From assembly GCA_018136815.1 (NCBI GenBank), contig CM030938.1:1524202-1588201 (forward strand): a DNA stretch of 64,000 nt. The letters run 5' to 3'. The position numbers and the translations under genes are program-made. Of the stretch, positions 20,998 through 32,921 are shown in pieces. The notes beneath the pieces were generated by a model, which was given only the letters and a program-made list of their open reading frames with translations, did not search any database and was not told where the DNA came from. The stretch's first letter is position 1. Every line of letters begins with the position of its first letter. Source of the stretch: Isochrysis galbana. Its lineage: Eukaryota > Haptophyta > Isochrysidales > Isochrysidaceae.

Positions 20998-23045
20998 ATG
21001 AAGCGTCGCGCCGACGAGACGGACGGCTACTTTGAGTCGTACGGTGAGCTCTCTTGAGCGCGAGGCTGGCAGCGGGCCAGAAGGCGACGCACCCGCTTGA
21101 GCTGCCTTAGCCCTCCTTCTGCTGCACCTTTCCCGCTCGACTGAAAGCCGCCGCTGGCTGCAGAGATGACTCTCGTCACGTTGCGGCCTCTGCTCGCTGG
21201 CAACTGGTAGGACAAGCAGCCATTCATGAGGAGATGCTCCGCTGCCGCCGAACGGAGGCGTATTTGTCGGCGCTTGGCGACATTGCACAGAGCCACATCC
21301 GCGGCAAGGCTGTACTCGACGTAGGCTGTGGGTCGGGAGTGCTTGCGATGGCCTGTGCGCGGCTCGGCGCCCGTGCCGTGTACGCAGTCGAGGCGTCCGA
21401 GATGGCCATGTATGCCAGACAGATCGTGAAGGACAATGGATTGGACTCCATCGTGAAGGTTCATCATTGCAGTGCGGAAGAGGTAGCGCTCAGCCCTGCC
21501 GCGGCCTCCAAACGCCTGCCCAACTGGAAGGAGCACATGCGCTCATCCTCCATGAGTTGAGTGCAGTATCCGTTGACTTTGCCTGCTCGACTTGCCTCAG
21601 CTTTCGCTGCCAGAAGAAGTAGACATCGTCGTTTCCGAGTGGATGGGATCGTTCCTTCTCTACGAGAGAATGCTTCCTGCGGTGAGCAACCTTAATGCTG
21701 ACGATGTTAGCTGGCATGGTTGGTTGTGCGCACGTGTCTTGAGGCAACACCAGCACCCAACATCGCATTGATGACGTGTGCGCTTTTCTTACGGAGCTAT
21801 GACCGTGACTGTGATTGTTACTTAATGTATCCGATTGTGTCTGTCTTCAGGTCCTGCTAGCACGTGACAAGTGGCTCAAGCGCGGCTCGGGCATGATGTT
21901 CCCATCGCGTGCAAGGCTTTGGATCGCTCCTTACCGTGATGATGGTATATGGGACGACATTTCCGAATTCTGGGCGTCACCGATTCATGGCTTCGATATG
22001 TGCGTCCATGAAAGTGTCTTATAGCAGGACTGCCACCCTCTTACACCTTCGTAGCCTGACTGCCCGCTGCCGTTGCGCAATCGCATTAGGTCTGCAATGT
22101 TGCCACTAGCTAAGGCTGAGCGCACGGACAAGCCGCTAATCACTCTTGCAGCAGCTGAAAATGTCATGGCCGGAGCTACGCTCCTGGTCGACATCGATCT
22201 CGTAACGGTGGCGTATCCAGGACCCGCCGCACGTGGCGCTCCTCTGGTTGGATCCTTCTCGGTCAAGACGCATGTGGCCACTGACGCATTCGTTGGCTTC
22301 GTCGGCTGGTTCGATACACAATTCTATCCCAACGGCCCTTGGTTGGACACCTCACCCTACAAACCGCCAACACATTGGCAGCAGGTTAAGCACCAGTGAC
22401 CCAAGAGCAGCAGCAGCGCCTAGGCCACCCGCTCTACACATCACTACCTCTTCGTTGGAAACTCGGCCAAATCCCCTTCCACTTGGGTGGCTGCAGGTTC
22501 TATTTCTTTGGGACACTCCGTGGGAGGGTCTAGAACAAGACGATGAGCTTACAGGATGTGTTCAGGCAAGTGCCACCCACTCCTTCAAAAAGTGTCGAGG
22601 CGCGCGTCGCGGTATTCCTTCATCTCCATATCCATCATGATTGGCGGCGCCTGGAGAACAAATATAGTGACATGACTTCCCGTTGGTTCGCATATCTTCG
22701 CAAAAACGGGCACCCATATTGGGCCCTGAAATTTGCACCGGCTTTCCTAGCGCCTCGACACATGCGCTACTAAGCGGCGTGATCCCCGTCCAAACCACCC
22801 TTCTGTTTTCTGCACATGTCTAGATTGAGCATGCCGAGAACAACCGCCGATGCCTATCGATTCGTCTCGAATGCCACCACACAAGGAGTGCGCACTCAGG
22901 AAACGTTATTGCCACGAACGAGGCGAGCAATATCGACGGCGTGACGCCGGAGATCGATACAACTTGTCGAGAAGAACACCATGAGCGCCACCATGAGCGC
23001 GCGAAGCTTGGCAAAAAAGTATTCGAGCTTGACACGACGTGTTGA
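20998..23045 (+). CDS. Type I protein arginine N-methyltransferase
   Basis: Transfers methyl groups from S-adenosylmethionine to arginine side chains. Seven exons: 20998-21043, 21211-21482, 21601-21681, 21851-21999, 22090-22384, 22497-22565, 22824-23045, summing to 378 codons in one frame (377 residues, close to PRMT1). Seen motifs: [18 protein letters not shown] motif VLDVGCGSG (residues 50-58), the double-E loop [13 protein letters not shown] (Glu119, Glu128), [10 protein letters not shown], and the THW loop (277-279). The intron 22566-22823 fits only with a GC donor (GCAAGT). The C-terminal exon is histidine-rich (EEHHERHHE) and not typical. The class is inferred from motif spacing; which PRMT subfamily is not clear. 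Confidence 0.92.
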
Positions 23046-24161
23046 AGTAGTGCCTTTTCACGCCGGCCATCGCCTTAAATTTGCGCGTAACATTATGCCC
23101 GTGTGACCATCGCCAAGCTTGGAGTATGCAGAGGTCCCCTGCCTACCGTCACCTACTCCTGCCCTCAAGAGTCATCCTGCCTATGCTGAGCGACCCCTCA
23201 GTTCGCACATTTTGTACGTCGTCTCTTACTCCCGGTCTCTTGCTGATGTCCCCTATGTCTATTCTTGTTTGTTCATTCCTCAGCCTATCAACCTCTTCAT
23301 CTACACACACACAATGCCGTCATCGTTCACAATTCACCACATTGTGCACCACAAGAGTTAAGCGGTAAGCGGACATCTTCCAGGCGTAGTAAAACTTCTA
23401 CAAGTACCATGCACTACTGCCTCAACCTCAACCTATTGTTATTTAACAGGAGTCAATGGGGGCGCGCTCTGTCGAGTCGAGCGGAGCCGGAGGGCTCTGA
23501 GCCACTCCGTCGCGAGCGGCACCGGCGGTTAGCGCGGCGCTTTGGCCCTCCTCCCCGCCGGGAGTCGGGTGAATGAAATTCTGGGGTGCACTTTTGTGGT
23601 CGACGTCAATTTCGCACGAGCGCGAAAACGTTTTTGGGTCTGTGTGTCGAATGGCGTCGAAAATGTGCATATTTCTTATAAGATTCTGCCTAATATACCC
23701 ATTTCCAGGGTAATTCCCTAAAAATCGCGTGATAATGATAAAACCTCAATCTTGACTTGCTGAATTTTCACCCTTAGAAGTTAAAAGGCGTGTTTGACCG
23801 CCCTACACTTATAATAAAAGTAGGTTTTGACGATAGCTGATTTTGCTCCTCGATATCGATGTCTCGATATCTAAGTCTAAGTATCTTGTTCCACGCCTTA
23901 GTAAGCTGTAAGCTAGTACTAGTAAGCCTTCGTTTATAGTTATAGTTTTCATTGTTGGTTGTTTCTGTTCCTTTATTATGAGAAAGTCTGAGATGGCGTC
24001 CATGACCATGAACGACACTGGATTGCGCCGTGTTTCTGCCTATTCGCGTCGTCCGGTGCTTTCTCACCACTGGCCTCTTTTCGTAGAGCAGTGGTCACCT
24101 TGTGCCGTGTGCCTCGTTGCCTGTGGAAACAGCCCTGTGGCAATGGCAATGGCAATGGCGG
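23046..24161. other. Intergenic; one dispersed repeat
   Basis: AT-richer than average. It includes the repeat at 23745-23806 (CACCCTTAGAAGTTAAAA followed by TGTTTGACCGCCCTA) that also appears inverted at 4443. No gene supported. Confidence 0.5.
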
Positions 24162-24166
24162 CTTTG

Positions 24167-24526
24167 TGTCGAATCAAGCCGAAGCTTGATCGTGGGGCAA
24201 GTCTCAGTGGGGCTAGGGCATGAAGTGAAGAGAAGTCTTGAGAGAGGGGGGAAAGGGCGCGCTACATCGCGACGACGGCCCACGAGACACCACCCCACAT
24301 CACTCACTCACCAACAAGAAAACTCCGAAAACTAACGCAACATCGCACAAACAAATCAATGAAACAAGTAAGGACAAACGAACAACGAACAAATGCGGCG
24401 TGCAATGCGGCGGAGCTTCGAGGCAACTCATTGGCAAAAACAAAACTCACTCAATTTTCTCACACACTACACATAGATAGAAGCACCGCATCCGCCTAGA
24501 GTATATAAAGTACTCTGGATGCGACA
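24167..24526 (+). repeat. 5' terminal repeat (LTR)
   Basis: 360 bp, TG...CA. Near its end is GAGTATATAAAGTACTC, a TATA box embedded in an inverted repeat AGAGTA...TACTCT (about 24499-24517). Confidence 0.8.
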
Positions 24527-25778
24527 CCCCCCGACTTAAGTCGAGCGTGCACGCGAGTCATGGGGTGATCAGGCCCAAAACAAGCATGAACGAACGAACA
24601 AAAGCCGAAACAATGAAACAAACACTGTTGAGAGTGTGTGACCCCTTGTCTCAGCCCCCAAAGAGCGTGCACTCTCAGTGGGTTCAACCAAACGCAATCG
24701 CGGATGGTTCAAAGACAAGTGACAAGTCTCAGTCGGGGTGCACGTCCAGACCAAGCGGGCACACACATTCACAATCACGAACAAACGAATGAACACTCAC
24801 GACTGAAACGAGAAACGAAAGGAATGAAGCGAATGAAGCGAGGAAGCCAAAGAATCAATGAACATGGGCCCCAACCTCCTACAATTTCCTTGCGCGGCCG
24901 AGAACTAGAAACCCGAAACGTAGTCGAACACCATCTGACTTTGAAAGCCAGACTCCACACCATGTAGCACCATAGCTGAGCAAATATGAAAATCAGAACG
25001 AGAATAATCGAGAATCGAGAATCGAGAACGAGGACGCGGGTGGCCGAAGCCTGAACGAGAATGATTGATTGAGAGAAGGTGGCCTTAGCCGAAACGAGAG
25101 GGGTGATCGCAAGCGATCGAAACAGGGAATATTTGCTCAACTACGACGCACACCGAGAATGGGGACCGGGGATCGAAGACCAAAGGAATCGACGACGAAT
25201 GCAAGAACGAGGACAAGAACGAGAAGGAGATCGAGAGCGAGGTCGAGGGCCAGGCTGAAAGCCTTGGGAACCACCACAACAGACGCAACAGCCACCATCG
25301 AGTCAAACAAACGCAGCGGGGGAAAGAGAGAGACTCAGTCACCACCACCACCGCCACCGCCACACTGTCGAGCGCGACGGCAGCGACGGCGACGACAAGG
25401 GTGGCGAGGGTGAGGAGACCTGCGAGCTTGAGGCTGAGGAGGACTCAGCCATCAAGGGTAGGGAGGAGCGGCAGAGAGAGAACGAGAGAGACAACACCGG
25501 GCATACGTACGAATGGCAATGGGGGAAAGGAAGGTGAGGCAGTGGGAAGCGGAGGCTTGGTGAGGCGGAGGTGAGGCGAGAGGCAAAGGAATGGCGAGGG
25601 AAGGCAGGCTGACCGCGCTCGTCACCACAAAGGCGAGCCATGCTCATCCCACGGGTCAGAGCGGGTTGATGAGTGAGACGGGCAAGTGCACCATGCGCAT
25701 GTGTGGGCTTGTGCGCCTTGTGATGGTCGGCGAGATGTGTGGCGAGGGCGTGCGGGTGAGTGAGGGATGTCTTTGAAC

Positions 25779-26138
25779 TGTCGAATCAAGCCGAAGCTTG
25801 ATCGTGGGGCAAGTCTCAGTGGGGCTAGGGCATGAAGTGAAGAGAAGTCTTGAGAGAGGGGGGAAAGGGCGCGCTACATCGCGACGACGGCCCACGAGAC
25901 ACCACCCCACATCACTCACTCACCAACAAGAAAACTCCGAAAACTAACGCAACATCGCACAAACAAATCAATGAAACAAGTAAGGACAAACGAACAACGA
26001 ACAAATGCGGCGTGCAATGCGGCGGAGCTTCGAGGCAACTCATTGGCAAAAACAAAACTCACTCAATTTTCTCACACACTACACATAGATAGAAGCACCG
26101 CATCCGCCTAGAGTATATAAAGTACTCTGGATGCGACA
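25779..26138 (+). repeat. 3' terminal repeat (LTR)
   Basis: Matches the 5' copy at a constant offset of 1612, including the TATA hairpin at about 26111-26129. Confidence 0.8.
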
Positions 26139-26589
26139 CTTTGGCGTCGACGCTGCGCTCGTGGCAGTACGCGCGCTCGGTCCAGGGCGCGGGCATCGCG
26201 GGCCGGGACTGTGTAGTTGTAGTTGCCCCTTGGGCACCTTGGAGCGTGCGGGGGGCTCGGATTGGGCCTTGGGAGCCATGGCAAGGGCAGGGGGGCCGTT
26301 CCACGAAGCGGCGCCGTTCCACGACGCGAATGCCTCTAGATAACTTTACTCTACAACAAATCTCTCGTCGCGTCACTGCGGCGGCGCTCTCCTCTCCATG
26401 TCCCCCCGCGCCCCCCTTTCTTCCCGTCTCCTGTCCGTTTCTCTCCTGCTTCCTCTTCTGTCCCTCTCCCCTAATTGGGGTACTCCTAGACTTCCCCCCT
26501 GGCTGACTATAATATCCCTCTCGTCTCTCCCCTCCATGTCTCCCGCCCCCTTTAGGGGATCACACCCCCCCCGCTCGGGATCAAACCTC

Positions 26590-26760
26590 GCTTGGGGGGG
26601 GGGAGGGGGGGGGGGGGGGAGGGGAGAGAAAGAGAAAGAGAGGGAGGGAGGGAGAGAGAGAAAGGGGGCGAGAGCGAGTGCGAGAGCGAGAGCGAGAGCG
26701 AGAGCGAGCGAGCGAGCGAGCGAGCGAGCGAGCGAGCGAGCGAGAGAGGGAGAGAGAGAC
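26590..26760 (+). repeat. Purine-rich G, GA and (GAGC)n tract
   Basis: G-rich, then GA-rich, then (AGCG)n at 26700-26743, ending immediately before the TRPM2-like start codon. Confidence 0.9.
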
Positions 26761-26764
26761 CGCC

Positions 26765-29700
26765 ATGTCTCCCTCGGACACCTCTCACATGCGTCCCGCC
26801 TCGCCGGGGTGGAGCCAGGCGAGCTCTCAGCTGCATGGCGACACGGAGGACAGTGTTTCCGCGCCATTTGCAAAATCCGCGCTCTCCACTGCCAAAGCCT
26901 TCTTCTCCAGCCTGCACTGGAAGTGCAACCTCGACGAATCTCCCTATCTGTCGGAAGAAGGCCAAGGGATAGAGAGAGAGCAAGGGGGGGAGAGGAGCCC
27001 GAGCACTAGGAGAAGTGGCGACACTCCGAAGAGCTCCTGTAGGAGCCCCGCGCCGATCAAGGTGAATCTTTTCGACAGCGCTGGTTCCGAACGGAACACC
27101 TTGGCCACACCGTGGAATCCCGAGCAACCTGACCGCAATTGGATGGTACATGGCGAGGTTGTCTTCCCCGACGCAGACAAGATGGCTGCTCGCGTAAAGA
27201 CCGCAAAGTTTGCGTGCTTGAAACATAAAACTGACACGAAAAAGGTGGCCAATCTCCTGGACGAGTACTGGAAACTACCCTCTCCAAAAGTGCTGCTCTC
27301 CGTCACAGGGTGGGCACAGGAGATGAAGCGAGAGCCCCGCCTCGAGTCGCTTTTTAAGCTCGGTCTTGCCGAGGCGGCACGGCGCACGAATGCGTGGGTG
27401 ATCACTGGCGGTACTGATGCGGGAGTGATGGCACTAGTCGGCTCCGCGATCGCCGCACACTCGGTGACGGGAGGTATGCAGATCCCGTGCATTGGCATTG
27501 CGCCGTTTCAAGCAGTGATGCACAAGGAGACATTTTATTCGCCGAGCGCACAAGACCTCGCCAACCTTCCCGCCAATATCGTGTGGACAAAGCGGCACGA
27601 TAATTCCAGCCGGGAGGCGGGCCTCGATCTCAACCACACTCACTTCCTCCTCGTCGACAAGCCCTTAGAAAAAGATGAATCGCCTTTCGGCGGTGAGATC
27701 AAGTTCCGCAATGAGCTAGAGGAGCAGCTTTCGCTGGACAAGCGCATCCCCAAGGTGCTGCTCGTATTTGGCGGTGGCAAGGGAACGGTTGAGATGGTCG
27801 CCGAGTCGGTCAAGCGCAAGACTCCAATCGTGCTCGTCAAGGAGGCGGGTGGCGCCTCACAAGCCATCGCCGAGTTGCTTGAGCCGCTATTTCATTGCGA
27901 GCATCAAGCGCTACTTCGCAACCCACAGGAGCTCGAGCGGCGCGTCTTCGAGCGGTTGGACGAATATAAGGCTTCAGGCCGGCTGGACGTGCTGCATGGA
28001 CGGCAAATCGCGTCCGCGATCTTGGCGAAAGACTGGCTGAACGTGATTGCGCGCCACTTCAACCTCGTGCAGGTATTCACAATCACGCAGCAGGTGAGGG
28101 CTCGATGTGAATGAAGTGCAGATATCCGTGTGGTAAGGAGCGGCTGACGCGGGCGGAGAGTGTGCGCTTCGCGCAAAGAGTGCGCACGCGTCGCCGCTCC
28201 ACCGCCCATGATAACGTGCGCGGCCATGGCCACAGGTTCGGCCGGTGTAGCGACTTTGCGCGATCTGCCGCATAATAGGCCCATGCTGCAAATTGAAGGA
28301 CTTTCAGTCTCCCATCCTTGCCGCCCCTCTCTTCGCAGAACCGCGTGCCATTCGACGTGGCGGTGATTCGCTCCATTGTGTCGGCATTCAAGATATCCGA
28401 AGACGAGCAGAACGAGATCGCGATGCGAAAGCGCCAACCCGTCCCGCTCCAACGAAGGCACCCTGCTCCGCACAAGGATGCGCGGTCGCAGAAGAACCCC
28501 AATTACCCAGCTCGCGTGCATGTCCCGGATGAGAAGGTGTCTTGGACTGTGGAGTGGAACGAGTACCAGCCACCCGAGTGGACTGGCGAGCGCGTTGCTT
28601 CGGCGCTCAAGGACGTGAAGGAATGCTGCGAGGGAAACCCTCCAAAGAACCCTCAGGGCCGTACAGGCATGAGCGGCCGCGGGCTCCTCGAGAGGTGGGG
28701 GCCAAATTTTGCTGCCGACCCCATCGTGACGCGTTGGAAAGGCAGAGTGAATGAGAATGGCACCTCAAAGCGGAAACCTAGGTTGCAGGTCCTTGCCGTA
28801 AGTCGCGAGGACTCAGAGGCTTGGGCATTGCCCGGCGGCAGGAGGAAGATCAAGACAAATGGCGAGCAAGAAAACGAGTTCGAAGCGGCGAAGCGTGGGT
28901 TTTGCGAGAAAGTCATCGGCCTCCAGATCGATCATTGCTCTGAGAAACATGTTCTGCTTCTCAGAGACGTTTTTGGCGAAGCGGCCCCCAATCATTTTGT
29001 GCACCGCGGATACGTCGACGACGCCCGCAATACGGACAACGCTTGGCTGGAGACGACTGCATACCACTTCCATTGCAAGGACGATCTTGTGAAGAGCATC
29101 GATGAGGCCGCTCAAGGCAACGCAGGTCAGCCAACTCGGCCTCTACTCCTTGCCGTGGGGCTCCTCGCCCGTTACCAGGCCCGCACCCACCGCTCCCCCC
29201 CAAGATGCTGACTCGCGTTGACTGTTGACCAACTCCGTCCCCGCCGTACAGTCTGGCTCGACGTCGACGCTGAGATGGAGCCTCGCTTCGCTAGGCTATA
29301 CGCCACACACCGCGAATGGGTCGAAAAAGCGGCCCGCGCTTTGGAGCCACACACCGAGGCCCTCTCTACTAAGTGCCAGCTTGGTTATAAAAGGCGTCTC
29401 AAGGTTCCCGTTGACATGGTGCCGTGGTCGGTGGATTGGCCCGCTTACAAACCCCGTGAGTTCACCGACGAATCTGTGAGTGATGGGTTCAAGGCCAAAA
29501 GAAATTGGGCGGATCCGGATACGCCGTTTCCCAAGGAGTTCATTACAAAGCTCCACGAAAATCGCGAAACCTTCGAGGGTGACATCACATTTGACCAACA
29601 CGACCGGCCGAGGAACCCGCGCGGCCGCACAGGTATAGTGGGCCGCGGACGGCTCGGCAAGTGGGGCCCGAACCACCAGGCGCACGCGATTGTCACCCGT

Positions 29701-32412
29701 AAAGTCCCCCGCAAGAAGTCCGACGGCACAGAGGCTGATGCGATTGAGGTGATCGTGATCCATCGGGATGATACGCGGGAGTGGTCACTTCCTGGCGGCA
29801 TGGTCCAAGTAGGCGAGGATAGGTTCGCCACTGTGCGGCGCAAGTTCGTTGAGGAGGCGCTGGAGTGCGTAGAGCCAACGGAGCATTTGGAGCGGGAGGG
29901 CCTTCTCGATGAGCTCTTCGCGTCCAGCAACGGGCGCGAGATTTACTGCGGATACGTCGACGATCCACGCAACACAGACAACGCATGGGTTGAGACCACG
30001 GCCGTGCACTTCCATTGCTCGCCACGCGTGGCGGCAAAACTCCGCCTCAACACCAGATTTGGGGCGGTGAGGTGGTACGACATCACTTCCTGCGATGAAA
30101 TAGATTTCTACGCGAGTCACAAGGACTGGGTCGAGCTCACGAAGAGGAGGCTAGAGCAGCGGGAGAAGCACCGCCAGCTGCTACGCCTCGTCGTGAGCTG
30201 CGGCCGTCGCGACACCGTTGAGAGCGTTTTGACCGACCCCAGCTTGACCCAACAGCGTCAGCAACAAGTGGTGCAGGCGGCCTTTGGCGACGCCCTTATA
30301 CTCGCAACGAAGCCGCACTTCGAGGTCGGAGTCGTCGATCTGCTTCTGGACAATGGAGCGCGCGCGGAGAATGTGGTTCTGGACGAGCTCTTTAAGGTGA
30401 GGGGCGACCGGTTTGGCTACCTTAAAGCGATCGAGCAGGGATATTCCAACAAGGAGCACTCGGCGACATCCCGCTGCGGAAATTGGTACTTAATGCCGTC
30501 CATCCACTGCATTGTACGCGGCGTGGGAAAGCACAGCTCGCGAGGCCTCAAACGTGAGTCATTCAAACTATGCCAGCCAGAGCATGCGAGATTCCTCAGC
30601 TCTCTCGTCCCAGGCTTCAAGCACTATGCCGAGAGAAGAGAGAAGCCCTGCAATATGGACATCATGTTTTGGGCGCTCGCGTGTGGAGCGTTCGATCTTG
30701 CTTTCACGCTATGGTGCCGCTGCGAGTCGCCGCTCCGCGCAGCACTGCTCGCACAGCACGTGTGCCGCTTCGTCCGCAAGGAAAAGCGGCGGCACGTCAA
30801 ACAACTCCAAGAGCTCGAGGCACGGTTTTGCAACGCAGCGCACGAGGTGCTCGACGAGATTGACGATGAGGAGACGGCGCGCCAGGTATTGCAATCCTAC
30901 TCCAGCGATTTTGCAATACTTGGGCAAGCGGGCCAACGCATCACTTTGATTGAACTTGCAATCGAGTTGGACAACAAGGAGTTCATTTCACATCGCTACT
31001 GTCAAGGCATCATCGACCAGATGTGGCTCGGCCGCGCCTCTGAAGGTGGATGCGTGCAGCTGGCGCCTCCACACGAACCTTGGCGGCTGTTTCTGCAAGT
31101 GTTGATCCCCTTCGTGTGCATCGTGAAACTCAAACGCAACGACCTCTTTCACGCTCACGAGTTCACCGGGAGAGGCGAAAAAAATGTGACGCCCTATGAC
31201 CATCCCAACAGTCTGCAGAGCTTCTCCGGGTTTTGGCATATTCCTGCCGTCAAACGAATCGTGCATCTGCTCTCACTCACCACGTTCGCGATCCTCACCG
31301 TCGTCATTGTTTTGATGCCAGCGTGCGGCCCGCTGGGTGTCACCCATGTCATCTGGCTCGTCTACGTCGCTGCATACTTGCTCATGGTAGTGCATCAGAT
31401 TATGCTCAACCACCGGTTGTGGCGGCGCAGCACTTACAACATCCTCGAGGCGATTGTCCTCGTATTGCTTACCCTCAGCGCGTCCCTCCGTGCATTTATG
31501 GCCTCACAAACACAGGAGGACGCCCTTAGGTATAGTCCAGCCTCGGACTTGATCGATTGGGCCAACCAGCAGCGATCGGCCGAAGCGCCCTTGCGCCCAG
31601 GCTGGCCATGGTTTACGGACCACATCGAGGCGCACTACTTGGCCGATAGCGCTCACTTTTGTGGGTGGACCCCTGTGCTCGAGGCCTACCGCACGATCTT
31701 GGCGGTAGCGATGGTGCTTTTTGCCCTGCGGATGCTAGAGTGGTTCACCAACAACTTGGAGATGGGAGTACTCGTTGTGATAATCATTCGGATGATCCGC
31801 AACGTGAGCGATTGGATGCCCATCCTGCTTACGATCACAACTGGCTTTGCCATCGCCATGTCCATCGTGATGCCTAGGTTCAAGATTGGCGATGCGGAGC
31901 TCGGGGTGTACCCTTTCGTTGAACTGGACCTAGACATTTCGGTGGGTGGTCCCTTCATGGCTCCATTCTGGGGCATCTTTGGCTTTTTTGAGCCGGCTGA
32001 CATCGCGCGCGCAGAGGGCAGCGCCTTCTTGACGCCACTTCTCTTCTGGCTCTACTTGCTCATCGCCTTGGTCCTCATGACAAATCTCCTCATCGCCATG
32101 TTCAATGATACGTACGTGGCTGTTAAAGACAAGTCCGACGAAGAGTTCATGATGAGTCGCGCACTGAAGCTTAAAGGCTACGTAGCCCTTTATGCGGTCC
32201 CTGCGCCTTTCAATGTGCTTGCGTGGATGTGGGATAGAGTACGAAGCCGCCTTCGGAAAAAGACCACGATGGCTAGAGACGCGAACGCCTTCAGCAGTCA
32301 CGACTCCGTTAAGGGGCTTGCATATATTTCAGAAACACTCGCACGCGACCGCTATTTGAACGGGATTCGTGCACACGAGACTGAGCAGCGCTCTGTCGCT
32401 TTCGCGTTTTAG
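26765..32412 (+). CDS. TRPM2-like cation channel with two internal NUDT9-type domains
   Basis: Three exons, 26765-28093, 28339-29125 and 29252-32412, sum to one 1758-residue frame. Residues about 170-430 are the TRPM N-terminal SLOG domain (VITGGTDAGVMALVG, LVFGGGKGTVEMVAESV). Residues about 460-730 are a first NUDT9-like unit (NPQGRTGMSGRGLLERWGPN, WALPGG at 605, GYVDDARNTDNAWLETTAYH). Residues about 730-1010 are a second (NPRGRTGIVGRGRLGKWGPN, EWSLPGGMVQVGE at 882, GYVDDPRNTDNAWVETTAVH). After a soluble TRPM-type region come membrane segments from about 1375 and LVLMTNLLIAMFNDTY (about 1649), the TRPM S6/TRP-helix signature. In known TRPM2 the NUDT9 domain is C-terminal and binds ADP-ribose. 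Inferred: a Ca2+-permeable channel gated by ADP-ribose or a related nucleotide. Confidence 0.9.
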
Positions 32413-32921
32413 CGTGTCGAAGACCTTATGGCTTAGGTCCAAGGGGGTACTCAAAAACTGATCGAGCTCGTCCAGGAAAACTCTGACGACTCGAACAAGC
32501 AACGAGTAGTTGAGCCATCCTAGATGAGTAGACAACTTTTGGTCGTTGATTCTTTGCCGCTCACCTGTCTTACGCACGGCGCCTTCTTAGCCCACACTGC
32601 TACATGCATGCCGCCGCACTGACTCGGGCCGAACGATTTACTCATCCCTTATGCGCCGGCACCAGTATCCATCTTGGCGGTCGGAGACAGTGTTCAGGCA
32701 TAAAAAAGGATCTTGTCCCCGACGGTGTTGCTCCTTGACACCTACATTTGTGTTGTCTTCCTACGGCCTACCCAAGAGTGAGCAGTTCCCATTCACAGGG
32801 CCTCCCTTCCGGTAGGGAGACTGAGTTGAGAAACTTTGGTTGGTTGGGAGAGATGTTAGCTATCCTAGGCACTCTCACTAGCTAATCGGACCAAACTTTT
32901 CAGCCCTGGAATCCCGACATA
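32413..32921. other. Intergenic
   Basis: No gene supported. Its end (32904-32921, CCCTGGAATCCCGACATA) is one copy of the target duplication of the adjacent repeat. Confidence 0.5.

Larger units (their letters stand above)
24167..26138. mobile_element. Non-autonomous LTR-type element with matching terminal repeats and TSD
   Basis: The 360-bp terminal repeats (24167-24526 and 25779-26138) agree wherever I compared them and encode the same 80-codon open stretch. Each starts TGTCGAATC and ends GATGCGACA, giving TG...CA ends and a short inverted repeat. The target duplication CTTTG flanks both sides (24162-24166, 26139-26143). The 1252-bp interior (24527-25778) has no gag, protease, reverse transcriptase or integrase frame and is rich in GAACGA-type repeats. 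The base after the 5' repeat is C, not the TGG of a usual primer-binding site, and no clear polypurine tract precedes the 3' repeat. Matching repeats indicate a recent insertion, with movement supplied in trans. Confidence 0.8.

Noticed and set aside
24238-24480. 80-residue ORF occurring in both terminal repeats
   Set aside because: Sequence identity is that of the LTR itself, and the composition is not protein-like.
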